Both the position numbers and the translations under genes were made by a program. A DNA stretch of 16,010 bases. Origin: an uncultured Bacillota bacterium (GTDB lineage: Bacteria; Bacillota; Clostridia; Christensenellales; UBA1242). Location of the stretch: assembly GCA_949282835.1 (NCBI GenBank), contig CASDQU010000041.1:1-16010 (forward strand). The letters run 5' to 3'. Position 1 is the first letter of the stretch; each line of letters starts with the position of its first letter. Under the pieces are notes generated by a model, which worked only from the letters and a program-made list of their open reading frames with translations, was not told the DNA's origin and searched no databases. Shown here piece by piece: positions 15,859 through 16,010 of the stretch.

Positions 15859-16010
15859 AGCTTGTAGACAAATAAATCAGACTGTTCAAAAACAAGCGAT
15901 GCAAGGCTCGAAAAATGCCTAAAAGCAGGAGTTTAGTTTCCCTAAATGACTGTTTTTAGGTGTTTTATTTGGGGACACCCCGTAAATGCTTTGGCATTTA
16001 TGGGGAGAGG
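15859..16010. repeat. MITE-like structured dispersed repeat, copy 2 (cut by window edge)
   Basis: This is the same element, in the same orientation, as that at 8110. It opens with AGCTTGTAGACAAA and the left terminal repeat AGACTGTTCAAAAA (15879-15892). From 15879 to 16010 it aligns without gaps to 8129-8260 and differs at four positions (three adjacent at 15907-15909 and one at 15929). Before the terminal repeat there is a 1-base length difference. The 12-bp stem with the CCCC/GGGG base (15978-16005) is fully conserved. The right half, including the other inverted repeat, lies outside the window. Confidence 0.85.

Overview
The window is low-GC, densely packed bacterial DNA. Bacillota-type Shine-Dalgarno sites (AGGAGG-like), near-consensus TTGACA/TATAAT promoters, a spore maturation pair (spmA-spmB) and the sequence character of the housekeeping proteins point to an uncultured, gut-type Clostridia-like member of the Bacillota. 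The species cannot be named from the sequence. The layout is ordinary chromosome: conserved translation, replication and tRNA/rRNA modification genes, separated by a few poorly characterised envelope genes and one dispersed repeat family. No transposase, phage gene, tRNA, rRNA or CRISPR array was seen.

Left part (1-3847, minus): the first 1,282 codons of a very large surface lipoprotein with Ig-like sequence and GLUG-type repeats, cut off by the window edge. It is divergent from a TtcA-type tRNA 2-thiocytidine synthetase (4122-4835, plus), and good promoters are visible for both. An extremely A-rich spacer of about 190 bp ends in a hairpin terminator shared with the converging tatD-rsmA operon (minus; the genes overlap by 4 bp). 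tatD is divergent from spmA-spmB (plus, also overlapping by 4 bp).

Middle (7801-8401): an intergenic stretch that is not empty. It holds a 59-codon minus-strand gene and a repeat of about 270 bp (8110-8380) with near-perfect terminal inverted repeats and a series of stable internal stem-loops. Two identical 21-bp copies of a terminator hairpin flank the repeat. A second copy begins at 15859, again directly beside a terminator hairpin, and runs off the right edge. The first 132 bp from the terminal repeat inward differ at only 4 positions between the copies.

Right part (8400-15698, minus): an apparent operon typA, small membrane protein, dnaB, membrane-anchored protein, lipoprotein, gltX, with gaps of 3-41 bp. 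A promoter lies in front of typA. The two anchored, extracytoplasmic proteins between dnaB and gltX are unrecognised and are the least explained protein-coding part of the window. The most unusual signal overall is the repeat family and its apparent insertion into transcription terminators.
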